A stretch of 64,000 bases of DNA from JANWWM01 sp046292465 (GCA_046292465.1 JBKBRB010000004.1:1-64000); one strand, 5' to 3'; shown: positions 44,857 to 52,895, numbered from the stretch's first letter. The notes: generated by a model from the letters alone, not told the origin. Made by a program: numbers and translations.

Positions 44857-46068
44857 TCAGCGGCGATTTTGAAACACAACCCAATTTCTTCGGAAGTCTT
44901 CCACTTCGGCATTTGAAAAGCCATAGATTTGCGCTAATCGCTCAATGACGCCTGTGTTCGGGTCGTTGCGTCCGTCTAATCGGAAGAGTTGCGCGGTGGC
45001 GGAATTGTTGCTCAAAAAGAGATACGACTGCGCGCTTGCCGTTTGGTCGAATGGCGCACGGAGCAGGCTTAAGAGTTCGTCGATTTGTGCATCTGTGATT
45101 CGGCGTTGATTAGCGGGAACGGCTTTCCAGCCTGAAAGGAATCCGATACATTCGCCGTAGGCGTGCATTGCACTTGCAACGACGGCATCATCGCGGTTTG
45201 CTTGGGTTAATCCTGCCAGTGTCGAGTGGCAGTAGTTAATGACGGTTGCCATGAGGGCTTTTTCCCAGTTGAGTTTGAAGTCGGCGAGGGCTTGGTCGCG
45301 TTGCGCATTAAACGCTGACCCACCTTTCACAGCGGCTTGTGCGGTAATTAAATTGCGCTTGATTTGAGCGTAAAGGCTATTGGCATTGGCACTGTCGCTA
45401 CGGCGAGCGGCGTATTGCGCCGAAAAGCGGTCGCGGTTCGGGTCGCTGTTGCGTTCATTATTTCCGAAGCCCGGCTTTGCGCCGTAAATTTCTACAAGTT
45501 TGTGAATAGTCGCTTCGGTGATATTGCCTGCGCTAATGAGCGAGACGGCATGGTTATACATAGCGGCGGCGAAAAGTCCCTTCTCGACCACTTGCTCCAA
45601 TTCCAGCACATTTTCATCGAAGAGGTAGCCTGCACGTCCGCCTACTGTGCTTGGAATCACGCCGCCGTCACCTGTTGGTGCATTTTCCCAAGCATAGCGC
45701 ACGCCTTTGCCGCTTGCGCGAGCAAGTTCAGTCAAAGCAACATCAATTTTTGATTGGTAGCTTGCGCCCGTTACGGTACGGAGCGTCGTGCCGTTGTAAA
45801 GATTTTGCAACGCGGCAAGCGTAACGGTTGAATCCATGTGTCTGCCCACTTGCATGCGGCTCGTGAGTGCTGCCAACTCGGAACTCACTTGGGATTCGGT
45901 TGCGACATTTGCCGTGTAGCCTGTTGAATCATAAACGCTCGGAATTTGAAGGTCAGGCGGAGGCGGCGTGGTTACCTTGTCGTCTTCCTTACAAGAAGCG
46001 AAGAAAACAAGTATAAAGCCACAGAGTGCGTAAAGGCGAAGCGATGAGTTCATTTGAAACAGTTTCAT
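44857..46068 (-). CDS. DUF4856-type lipoprotein
   Basis: 403 aa with a lipoprotein signal (GFILVFFASCKED). The mature part is alpha-helical with SVYDSTGYTANVATESQVSSEL, VGRHMDSTVTLAALQNLYN and a second half with IYGAKPGFGNNERNSDPNRD. This resembles the DUF4856 family, often found near imelysin and other iron-responsive genes in Bacteroidota. The ATG at 46053 is an alternative start five residues in. A Fur-like palindrome lies upstream. Confidence 0.65.
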   Translation of the reverse strand: MKLFQMNSSLRLYALCGFILVFFASCKEDDKVTTPPPPDLQIPSVYDSTGYTANVATESQVSSELAALTSRMQVGRHMDSTVTLAALQNLYNGTTLRTVTGASYQSKIDVALTELARASGKGVRYAWENAPTGDGGVIPSTVGGRAGYLFDENVLELEQVVEKGLFAAAMYNHAVSLISAGNITEATIHKLVEIYGAKPGFGNNERNSDPNRDRFSAQYAARRSDSANANSLYAQIKRNLITAQAAVKGGSAFNAQRDQALADFKLNWEKALMATVINYCHSTLAGLTQANRDDAVVASAMHAYGECIGFLSGWKAVPANQRRITDAQIDELLSLLRAPFDQTASAQSYLFLSNNSATAQLFRLDGRNDPNTGVIERLAQIYGFSNAEVEDFRRNWVVFQNRR

Positions 46069-46097
46069 TGATGATTGAGATTAAGTTTTAAAAATAC

Positions 46098-46121
46098 TTA
46101 TTTAGACTTAATCTAAAATAA
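46098..46121. promoter_or_regulatory. Fur-like palindrome upstream of the DUF4856 gene
   Basis: TTATTTAGA and TCTAAAATAA flank a 5-nt centre (46107-46111), with the six inner bases each side (TTTAGA/TCTAAA) perfectly complementary. It sits 30-53 nt before the start of the lipoprotein gene, a usual operator position. The pattern recalls A+T-rich Fur-family sites; the factor is inferred. Confidence 0.45.
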
Positions 46122-46165
46122 CTTAAAGAAATCGATTTTCAAAACATCACAGCGGCTTTGGCAAC

Positions 46166-46735
46166 TTAGTAGAGCATCCAAGTGTCTTTACTGCTGCCGC
46201 CTTGCGAGGAGTTGACGACGAGCAAGCCTTTTTTGAGAGCAGCACGTGTTAAGCCATCGGGAAGGACGTGAATTTTTTCGCCGCAGAGAATGTAGGCGCG
46301 AACATCGACGAGGCGTCCTTCTATTTTGCTGCCATTAACGACGTGGAGGGGCTTCGCGAGGGTCAAGCGTGGGCAGGGCGATATAGTTGCGAGGATTTTC
46401 CTGAATGTATCTTGGTATAAGTAATACCTAATCATTTTCGGCACGAAGGCATAGCGACTTTGTCGTCGGCGATGCCAGTGCCGGGCGCATTAACAAGCGC
46501 AGCATTGCTTTTTTGTAGGCATTAAAAATGCCCGGAATTCCGAGCAAGAGAATCGGGGGAGAAAGACGGTCGAGGCGATGAACAACATTGTCGATACAGC
46601 GATAAATCATATCAACGCGCTTGAGTCCTTTGGGATATGCATGAACGCTATATCGTCTTTAACGATGAGGTCGGTTGCTGACCACGAGTTGAACGCTTAT
46701 TTGTTGCGCCAGAAATGCATGCTCGCGTGTTGTGC
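46166..46735 (-). pseudogene. Decayed circularly permuted ATP-grasp gene (DUF404/407 family remnant)
   Basis: Pieces of one protein can be read on the minus strand across at least three frames. In order they are REHAFLAQQISVQLVVSN; DLIVKDDIAFMHIPK; RVDMIYRCIDN; LLGIPGIFNAYKK; ALVNAPGTGIADDKVAMP; FVPKMIRYYLYQD; ENPRNYIALPTL; LHVVNGSKIEGRLVDVRAYILCGE; and GLLVVNSSQGGSSKDTWML. This matches the C-terminal half of the circularly permuted ATP-grasp family that often precedes alpha-E and transglutaminase-like genes. The 5' half is missing, and a stretch between YYLYQD and ENPRNYIA seems deleted. It abuts the rpmA stop. Confidence 0.85.
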
Positions 46736-46993
46736 TCAAAGTGCGGGCTCGATGTGAACAGACTTTTTATTGTTCTTGCCTGTCTTGAAAATCACTTTAC
46801 CGTCTTTTAAGGCGAAAATGGTATGGTCTCTTCCTATGCCTGCATTTTTGCCTGCAAGGTAGACTGTGCCGCGTTGGCGCACGATAATTGAACCTGCGCT
46901 CACCATTTCGCCACCAAAAACTTTGACTCCTAAATACTTCGGGTTACTGTCGCGTCCGTTTTTAGTTGAGCCTGCGCCCTTCTTATGTGCCAT
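46736..46993 (-). CDS. rpmA: 50S ribosomal protein L27
   Basis: 85 aa with the invariant MAHKKGAGSTKNGRDSN start and the GKNAGIGRDHTIFAL core. It has a clear ribosome-binding site (AAAGGAG) before the ATG. It follows rplU after a 39-nt gap, the conserved L21-L27 pair. Confidence 0.98.
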   Translation of the reverse strand: MAHKKGAGSTKNGRDSNPKYLGVKVFGGEMVSAGSIIVRQRGTVYLAGKNAGIGRDHTIFALKDGKVIFKTGKNNKKSVHIEPAL

Positions 46994-47032
46994 TGTGAAT
47001 CTCCTTTGTTATGTGGTTAAACGGTTTAGCAA

Positions 47033-47329
47033 TTATGCAATCGAGAGAATTTCAAGTTGCGTGTATCCCTGACGATGTCCCTTTGTGCGGCGATATCGTT
47101 TGCGACGTTTTTTCTTGAAGACCAACACTTTTTCGCCTTTGACGTGTGCGAGCACTTTTGCGGTTACAGCGGCTTTGGGCGAAAGGGTTGTCGTTGTGCC
47201 ATCTGTGGTCAGAAGCACACTGTTGTAAGTGAGCGTTTCGCCTTCGGCGGCTTTTTGCGTTGGGACGAAGATAGTGTCGCCCGCACTGACGAGGAACTGT
47301 TTGTCGGAAATTTCTACAAGAGCCTTCAT
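47033..47329 (-). CDS. rplU: 50S ribosomal protein L21
   Basis: 98 aa from the ATG at 47329 (MKALVEISDKQFLVSAGD). The C-terminal KKKRRKRYRRTKGHRQGYTQLEI is the basic rRNA-contact tail typical of L21. The upstream ATG at 47362 adds 11 non-family residues and is rejected. Confidence 0.96.
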   Translation of the reverse strand: MKALVEISDKQFLVSAGDTIFVPTQKAAEGETLTYNSVLLTTDGTTTTLSPKAAVTAKVLAHVKGEKVLVFKKKRRKRYRRTKGHRQGYTQLEILSIA

Positions 47330-47391
47330 TTCTGTTTGGATTTCATTCGGAATTATGTGCACAAATGTGTGAGAAATTGGTGCACAAAGTT

Positions 47392-47417
47392 CTAAAAAAG
47401 AGCCGTAAATATACGGC
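47392..47417 (-). terminator. Terminator of the GGDEF gene
   Basis: GCCGTA pairs with TACGGC around AATA. On the minus strand it is followed by a TCTTTTTTA run. It lies 33 nt past the GGDEF stop and separates that gene from rplU. Confidence 0.7.
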
Positions 47418-47449
47418 GTTTCTTTGAAATCCCAAATAGAGATAGCGCG

Positions 47450-48349
47450 TCAAGACTTTGAAGGGCTTTGTTTTTTCTGCGCCATCTTGCTTTGATACAT
47501 TGCTTCGTCGGCGCGCTCAATTAAACGCTCGTATCCCGCATCACTGCTGCTGATGCCCACACTTATCAATAGTTCGAAAGGCAGTTGTTTAGAATGGTTG
47601 AACTTCGCGAGTGCTTCACGAATGCGCTTGAACGTTGTTTGGGCTTGAGAGAAACCGGTTTCAGGCATGACGACGACAAATTCATCTCCGCCGAATCGCC
47701 CAATCAAGTCAGAATTACGCAGTTGAGACTTGAGCAATTTGCTTAACGCAATTAAGGCGTCATCGCCGACTTTGTGCCCGAAGGTGTCGTTGATACGCTT
47801 GAAGTCGTCAAGGTCAATCATCGCCACAGAAAGCGGACGCTTATAGCGGCGCGCACTGGAAAGTTCATATTCGTAAAGTTCAGTGAATCGATGGCGGTTG
47901 AGCGTGCCTGTCAAGAAGTCGCGATTGGCGCGCTCTTCAAGCCGCTTTTGAAATTTGGTGTTCATCACTTCAATCTTGTGCACCTCTATGACTTCTGACA
48001 CCGTTCTGACCAGCCTTTCATCGGTCATTTCGTCTTTGATGATGCAATCCTTGACACCATTTTTCATTGAGGCGATAATCAAGTTTTCACTTCCACGTTC
48101 GCAGAGCAACACAATTGGAATTGGGCTTGCCATTCGTGAAACATGGCTAAGAAAATGGGTAATTTCATTCAAGGCTTTCGTGAAGTTTATGACTATGCTA
48201 CTGAATCGACTTGTGTTTGCAAGCAGCATTTCATAACCTTGCTCGCAGGTTGACACAGCAGTTACTGTGAATCGTCCATAGTTCATAAGCACCATGCGCA
48301 ATAACCTTGTTTGCGCTTCGTCGGCAGAAAGAAGCAAGAGATTTTGCAT
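47450..48349 (-). CDS. Diguanylate cyclase with a degenerate receiver-like N-terminus
   Basis: 299 aa. The GGDEF domain (about 140-299) has DFLTGTLNRHRF, an intact active site RFGGDEF (GGDEF at 220-224) and a canonical inhibitory site RNSD (211-214) five residues before it, so it probably makes cyclic di-GMP and shows product inhibition. The N-terminal ~125 residues look like a response-regulator fold (LLLLSADEAQTRLLRMVL, PIPIVLLCE), but the phosphorylated Asp position reads Asn55 (SIVINF). It is divergent from exbB. Confidence 0.86.
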   Translation of the reverse strand: MQNLLLLSADEAQTRLLRMVLMNYGRFTVTAVSTCEQGYEMLLANTSRFSSIVINFTKALNEITHFLSHVSRMASPIPIVLLCERGSENLIIASMKNGVKDCIIKDEMTDERLVRTVSEVIEVHKIEVMNTKFQKRLEERANRDFLTGTLNRHRFTELYEYELSSARRYKRPLSVAMIDLDDFKRINDTFGHKVGDDALIALSKLLKSQLRNSDLIGRFGGDEFVVVMPETGFSQAQTTFKRIREALAKFNHSKQLPFELLISVGISSSDAGYERLIERADEAMYQSKMAQKKQSPSKS

Positions 48350-48445
48350 GGCATTTTGATAAGATGATTTTAGAAAACTGGGTGCGAGGAACGGTAAGAT
48401 AACAAACGATTCGCATTTGTTGCGTTCAAACTATGGAACATTTTT

Positions 48446-48469
48446 ACCTGTTAAGAAAATTTAACAGGT
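48446..48469. promoter_or_regulatory. Perfect palindrome between the GGDEF gene and exbB
   Basis: ACCTGTTAA and TTAACAGGT are exact reverse complements around GAAAAT. It lies 96 nt before the GGDEF start and about 230 nt before exbB in the 349-nt divergent gap (48350-48698). It could be an operator or a weak hairpin; the plus-strand tail TTGTTTCCC is not a good terminator run. Confidence 0.45.
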
Positions 48470-48507
48470 TTGTTTCCCAAACATATTTTAACTTTTGCCG
48501 AGTGAGC

Positions 48508-48535
48508 TTTGTAGGAGGAGTGTGATTTGTAGGAG
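48508..48535. repeat. Paired 10-nt direct repeat upstream of exbB
   Basis: TTTGTAGGAG occurs at 48508-48517 and again at 48526-48535, 18 nt apart (start to start). The rest of the 48350-48698 gap shows no gene. The repeats may mark a regulator site or be chance. Confidence 0.35.
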
Positions 48536-48698
48536 TTTTGTGCTGCAAGCGAGCATTTTTGTTTATTAGAATTTTTCTTATACTTCAAATCGTATCTCAA
48601 AAGCCTTACGTGTTGCGCAAGCAAGTTGTAATCAGGTCTAAATCAGTTTAGTCATCAAAGTTTTTTTCTATTAACACAAACAACAATTACTCACGGTT

Positions 48699-49457
48699 AT
48701 GAAGCAAAATGCATTCACAGCGGTTCTTATTACGATTGCCGCTAGCGTCTCGTTCTCGTTCTACTTTTTCTACATGGGCAATCAGCCCAAAGAATCAATC
48801 TGGCACGCGATGTATGAAGGCGGACCGTTCGTTGCCGTGCTTATTACTTTGATTATCATGGTTTTTGCCTACATCATTGAGCGCACGATTGCATTGGGGA
48901 AAGCGTCGGGCAAATCGACGATGACCGATTTTGTCAAGAGCGTCAAAGAAGAAATTGAAACCGGGCGGATTGATAGCGCGATTGAAAAATGCGACCAGCA
49001 CCAAAGTTCATTGGCGGCTGTAATTCGCGCTGGTTTGGAGAAACACAAAGAACTTATTGCTAAAAATGTAACTGACCCAGACAAGAAAATCAGCAGTCTG
49101 CAAAAGGCTATGGAAGAAGCCACACAAATGGAAATGCCTCTTTTGGAGCGCAACTTGGTCGCCATTTCAACGATTGCCTCGATTTCAACAATGGTGGGAT
49201 TGCTCGGCACAACGATTGGTATGATTCGCGCCTTTTCAGCGCTTGCTACAGGCGGCGCGCCTGACGCTGTTGGACTTTCACGCGGTATCTCTGAAGCCCT
49301 TTACAACACGGCGGGAGGCATTTTTGGCGGTATCGTCGCTATCGTCGCTTACAACTACTTCACCACGCGCATTGACGGCTTCACACACATGATTGACGAA
49401 GCGGCGTTTTACATTGTGCAAACTCTGGCGACTCGTGACGAAAAAGTGAGCGCATAA
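48699..49457 (+). CDS. exbB: ExbB/TolQ-family proton channel subunit
   Basis: 252 aa with three membrane segments: near the N-terminus, about 45-65, and the conserved pair around NLVAISTIASISTMVGLLGTTIGMIRAFSALA and GGIFGGIVAIVAYNYF. The MotA/TolQ/ExbB proton-channel motif is complete. It heads the operon exbB-exbD-exbD-tonB for energised outer-membrane uptake. Confidence 0.93.
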   Translation: MKQNAFTAVLITIAASVSFSFYFFYMGNQPKESIWHAMYEGGPFVAVLITLIIMVFAYIIERTIALGKASGKSTMTDFVKSVKEEIETGRIDSAIEKCDQHQSSLAAVIRAGLEKHKELIAKNVTDPDKKISSLQKAMEEATQMEMPLLERNLVAISTIASISTMVGLLGTTIGMIRAFSALATGGAPDAVGLSRGISEALYNTAGGIFGGIVAIVAYNYFTTRIDGFTHMIDEAAFYIVQTLATRDEKVSA

Positions 49458-49505
49458 GGCTTAATCACGGCTTTTGATACTGACAACCCAAAATTGGATT
49501 AAGCA

Positions 49506-50045
49506 ATGCCGAAAATTAAAACCAAACGTGTCGGATTCAAGCTTGATATGACCCCAATGGTCGATGTTGCTTTCTTGCTTCTCACGTTTTTTATGCTTAC
49601 AACACAGTTTAGGCCACCAGAGCCCACTCCAATCGACTTGCCATCGTCAAATGCAACAGTGCCGTTACCTGATACGGATATCTTGATGGTGCAAATTGGC
49701 AAGAGCGACGAACTCTTTTTGGGCGTCGACTCACAGCCTGCACGCGAGCGCATCTTTGAAAGCACCATTCGCAAGCAACTTCAAGAAGCCGGATACCCAG
49801 CCATTGAAGATTCGCTTCGCAAGTTTAAGCTTGCCGACGCCTTTGCAGTAAACAAAGAAAATCTCGAAAAAATGATTATCGCCGCTCGCTTTGCCAACCC
49901 GAAAGTTCGTCCGGTGATTAAAGCCGATGTAAATTCCAGCTACGAGATGGTCGACTTCGTGATGAAGACCTTTAAGAGAACCAACATGCCAACCTTCAAT
50001 CTAATTACAGGCCTTGAAGGCGGATTGGGCGATTCTAACAAATAA
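49506..50045 (+). CDS. exbD: ExbD/TolR-family protein (first copy)
   Basis: 179 aa. One N-terminal helix contains VGFKLDMTPMVDVAFLLLTFFM with the proton-carrying Asp. The periplasmic domain differs from the next copy. It lies 48 nt after exbB. Confidence 0.92.
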   Translation: MPKIKTKRVGFKLDMTPMVDVAFLLLTFFMLTTQFRPPEPTPIDLPSSNATVPLPDTDILMVQIGKSDELFLGVDSQPARERIFESTIRKQLQEAGYPAIEDSLRKFKLADAFAVNKENLEKMIIAARFANPKVRPVIKADVNSSYEMVDFVMKTFKRTNMPTFNLITGLEGGLGDSNK

Positions 50046-50057
50046 CCGAAGAACACT

Positions 50058-50657
50058 ATGGCTGCCGTTGATTCACCAGAACCTAAAAAAAGTAAAAAAG
50101 GCAAAAAAGCACCGAAGCGTGTCGGCTTCAAGCTTGACATGACTCCCATGGTCGATGTCGCCTTCTTGCTTCTAACCTTTTTCATGCTTACGACTACGTT
50201 TTCCAAACCGAAAACGATGGAAATTAACCTGCCCGCAGAAAAGAACGAGGAGACCAAAGTCGAAATTGCTGAATCTAATGTGCTTACGGTGCGTGTTATG
50301 GAAGGCGACAAAGCCTATTGGAACATCGGCTTCAAACCGCCTGAAGCTATTGAACTTTACGACACGGACGATAATGCTAAACCGTCAATTAGCGATAAGT
50401 TTCGTAAAATGCTTAGGGAAAATCGAGACCGAATTCGCCAAGAAGTTGGTGAAGACGTGATGGTTTTGGTTTTGAAATTGGACAAGAAAGCTCGATACCG
50501 AAATCTTGTTGACATCATTGACGAGTTGAATATTGCTAATCCTCCTATCAAGCGATTTAGTATTGCTGATTTTACTGAGGCTGACGGCGAAGAAATTGCA
50601 CAAATGCTTGCCGGTGGTGCACAACCTGAACCTCAACCAAAGGAGAAGAAGAAATGA
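50058..50657 (+). CDS. exbD: ExbD/TolR-family protein (second copy)
   Basis: 199 aa with a lysine-rich N-terminus (KKSKKGKKAPKR) and the same VGFKLDMTPMVDVAFLLLTFFM helix as the previous gene. This indicates tandem duplication with divergence of the periplasmic part. It starts 12 nt after the first exbD and overlaps tonB by ATGA. Confidence 0.92.
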   Translation: MAAVDSPEPKKSKKGKKAPKRVGFKLDMTPMVDVAFLLLTFFMLTTTFSKPKTMEINLPAEKNEETKVEIAESNVLTVRVMEGDKAYWNIGFKPPEAIELYDTDDNAKPSISDKFRKMLRENRDRIRQEVGEDVMVLVLKLDKKARYRNLVDIIDELNIANPPIKRFSIADFTEADGEEIAQMLAGGAQPEPQPKEKKK

Positions 50658-51508
50658 TAGACGAAAAAGAAGTCGTAGAAGTCGCATCGGAGCATAAGAA
50701 CGGCTTTGTCAAGACGGACTATCTTGACACGGACAAACTGCGCCGTTTGAACTATGGTAATCTCGTGTTGCGACGAGAATATCATGTGTTCATGGCAAAG
50801 GGTGTTGGCTATGCTATCAGCATTTTTGCGACGATTTTCATCATCTATTTAAGTTGGGGCTGGATTAAGCAGCTTCTCACTGCGTCAGACGATGAAATCG
50901 TGATGGTAAAGCCACGCCAGCTTTCCATCTCGGATTTGCAGCCGCCACCGCCGATGGACCAAACAAAACCACCACCACCACCACCGCCTGCGTTTAAGCC
51001 CCCTGCTGCGCCTGACGTTGGCGAAATCAAAAAGGTGCGCGACGAAGAAGCGCCTCGCCAAAAAACATTTGCTGACCAAGACCTTATCAAAAAAGCCACC
51101 GCAAAAGGCGCCGCTGGTGAAGGCGATACCACAGGGCTCTCCGACCCAAACATTGGTTTCGCTGGTGGTGTAGGAAGCGGACCAATTGAACCTGCAGACG
51201 ACGCGGGAGATCCACCAGACTTTGTTGCTGTCGAAAAAGATCCCGAATTCGTTAACCGCGTTCAAGCCGTCTATCCAGAAATGGCAAGAAAAGCCGGCAT
51301 TGAGGGAAAGGTCATTGTCAAAGTGCTTGTTGGGAAAAATGGGAAACCTGAAAAAGCACAAATTATTAAAAATCCAGGCACCGATATTTTTGACGAATCC
51401 GTTATCAACGCCGTGATGAGTTCAACTTACACGCCTGCCATTCAAAACGGGCGACCTGTGAAAGTATGGCTGATGGTACCGTTTAGTTTCAAGCTCAATA
51501 CACGCTAA
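50654..51508 (+). CDS. tonB: TonB-like energy transducer
   Basis: 284 aa. It has a cytoplasmic N-terminus of about 45 residues, longer than usual, one helix (about 51-72), a proline-rich linker (QPPPPMDQTKPPPPPPPAFKP) and a C-terminal TonB domain (YPEMARKAGIEGKVIVKVLVGKNG ... YTPAIQNGRPVKVWLMVPFSF). A ribosome-binding site AAAGGAG precedes it. It couples inner-membrane proton flow to TonB-dependent receptors. Confidence 0.92.
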   Translation: MIDEKEVVEVASEHKNGFVKTDYLDTDKLRRLNYGNLVLRREYHVFMAKGVGYAISIFATIFIIYLSWGWIKQLLTASDDEIVMVKPRQLSISDLQPPPPMDQTKPPPPPPPAFKPPAAPDVGEIKKVRDEEAPRQKTFADQDLIKKATAKGAAGEGDTTGLSDPNIGFAGGVGSGPIEPADDAGDPPDFVAVEKDPEFVNRVQAVYPEMARKAGIEGKVIVKVLVGKNGKPEKAQIIKNPGTDIFDESVINAVMSSTYTPAIQNGRPVKVWLMVPFSFKLNTR

Positions 51509-51528
51509 TTTCCAGACCAGCAAATTCT

Positions 51529-51557
51529 GCCGACGCTTTTCCAACGTCGGCTTTTTT
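51529..51557 (+). terminator. Terminator after tonB
   Basis: GCCGACG pairs with CGTCGGC around a 9-nt loop, followed by TTTTTTA. It is 20 nt past the tonB stop. Confidence 0.9.
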
Positions 51558-51602
51558 ATTCGAGATATTCATCTGTTTTCGTCAATCAAATTTACCGCAA
51601 CT

Positions 51603-51986
51603 ATGAACAGCAGCGAATTTCATCAGAATGGGTCAGGAAAAAATGAAGATGACGACTTTAACGTGCGCCAAACCGACGAAATCCTGCGCCACATTCAACG
51701 CACGCGAAAGCCTGTGCGAAAAAAAACGTCGCGCGGCATGTGGTTCGGCTTAACAACCAACGAGGTGATTGGTTACAGCGTGATGCTCATGTTTTTTGTT
51801 TTGGGCGGAATGGTCTATCTCGGTGCACTTGTGCCGCAGTGGGCAACAACCGAGTATCGCAATGTCTTAATGAGCGTGATGTTTCTCTATGGAATTTATC
51901 GTGGCGTTACAACCTACGCCAAAGCCAATCAATGGCGTCGCCGACAAGCCTTTGAAGAGCAACAAGAAAGAGATGAGAACATGTAA
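51603..51986 (+). CDS. Small membrane protein with two helices, function unknown
   Basis: 127 aa. An acidic/basic N-terminus (about 1-50) is followed by two hydrophobic helices (GYSVMLMFFVLGGMVYLGALV and NVLMSVMFLYGIYRGV) and a charged tail (WRRRQAFEEQQERDENM). No family was named. It follows the TonB operon after its terminator and converges with sdaAB, so it is probably a separate transcript. Confidence 0.7.
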   Translation: MNSSEFHQNGSGKNEDDDFNVRQTDEILRHIQRTRKPVRKKTSRGMWFGLTTNEVIGYSVMLMFFVLGGMVYLGALVPQWATTEYRNVLMSVMFLYGIYRGVTTYAKANQWRRRQAFEEQQERDENM

Positions 51987-51993
51987 CTATGGT

Positions 51994-52701
51994 TTACTTT
52001 TCATACATTGAACTTCCTTCTTGAATAGATTCAATCAACCGTGCGAATTTCACCCACCCAAGCGTGCCAATTGCTTTTACACTCGCCGTTGGCAGTGGAT
52101 TATCTAACTCTATGACCATGCTTGCCATCGGCGGCTTTTGATTTCTGTTGCGCGAGACAAACATCTGGGCAATGTTCACCTTGCTTTCGGCAATAATTGC
52201 ACTGATGTGCTGAATGCTTCCGGGAATATCTTCCGCAATCACAACGAGCGTGTCAAGTTGCGCCGTAAATTCTACCGCAAAGCCCTCGATTTCCTCGATT
52301 TTAATCCTTCCACCACCGAGCGACGCACCCACGATTTCAATTTTATTGGTCTCTCCAAACAGTTGCAGACGTGCGGCGTTGGAGTGAAACCGCTCGGCAT
52401 CGCCTTGAAACTTAAACTGCCAGTGCAGTCCATTTGCGCGCGCAATGTCAAAGGCATCTTTAATGCGCTCGTCGTCAGGAGCAAAACCTAAAATGCCGCC
52501 AATAATCGCACAATCTGTGCCGTGCCCTTTGTGCGTTCGGGCAAACGAATTGTAAAGTGTAATGACGGCGCGACGTGGCGCTTCTCCCAACAGCCGACGC
52601 GCAATAAATCCGATTCGACTTGCGCCCGCTGTGTGAGAACTCGACGGTCCAATCATAATTGGACCTAAAATGTCAAATAAACTCGGTTCAGGTGTGTTCA
52701 T
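51994..52701 (-). CDS. sdaAB: L-serine dehydratase beta subunit (iron-sulfur dependent type)
   Basis: 235 aa from the ATG at 52701. The N-terminal segment SLFDILGPIMIGPSSSHTAGASRIG is diagnostic of the beta subunit, and a C-terminal ACT domain (VVIAEDIPGSIQHISAIIAESKVNIAQM) probably senses an amino acid. The alpha subunit with the iron-sulfur cluster is not adjacent in either direction; it must be elsewhere or absent. Serine is deaminated to pyruvate by the complex. Confidence 0.9.
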   Translation of the reverse strand: MNTPEPSLFDILGPIMIGPSSSHTAGASRIGFIARRLLGEAPRRAVITLYNSFARTHKGHGTDCAIIGGILGFAPDDERIKDAFDIARANGLHWQFKFQGDAERFHSNAARLQLFGETNKIEIVGASLGGGRIKIEEIEGFAVEFTAQLDTLVVIAEDIPGSIQHISAIIAESKVNIAQMFVSRNRNQKPPMASMVIELDNPLPTASVKAIGTLGWVKFARLIESIQEGSSMYEK

Positions 52702-52778
52702 TGTGATTGAAGTTTTCGGCAAGTTATACCAAAATCACTTTGATTTTTTACACTTTGTTTTTAACAAACAAGCCTTTT

Positions 52779-52803
52779 GATTACCCGCTTCGCTCGCAAT
52801 GAG
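52779..52803. repeat. Degenerate intergenic repeat (one arm)
   Basis: The minus strand reads CTCATTGCGAGCGAAGCGGGTAATC, the same family as the repeats at 12856, 28735 and 31461. A tandem TGCAAATCG pair (52833-52850) lies nearby. The gap between sdaAB and the SDR gene holds no other visible feature. Confidence 0.55.
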
Positions 52804-52895
52804 CATCGTTCATCAGGCAAGGTGTTCATCTTTGCAAATCGTGCAAATCGATTTTCTTCGTAACTTGCGTGCCTTTCAAACCATCAATAAAAATT

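Noticed and set aside
46428..46610. 60-aa minus-strand ORF as a separate gene
   Set aside because: It is one readable piece of the frameshifted ATP-grasp remnant; the neighbouring frames continue the same protein.
48350..48698. Search for a tRNA or small RNA gene in the longest divergent gap
   Set aside because: No cloverleaf pattern, no GGTTCRA T-loop and no terminator in the right place were seen; only the palindrome and direct repeats stand out.
50845..51153. Glycine-rich minus-strand frame
   Set aside because: It is the complement of the proline-rich linker of tonB.
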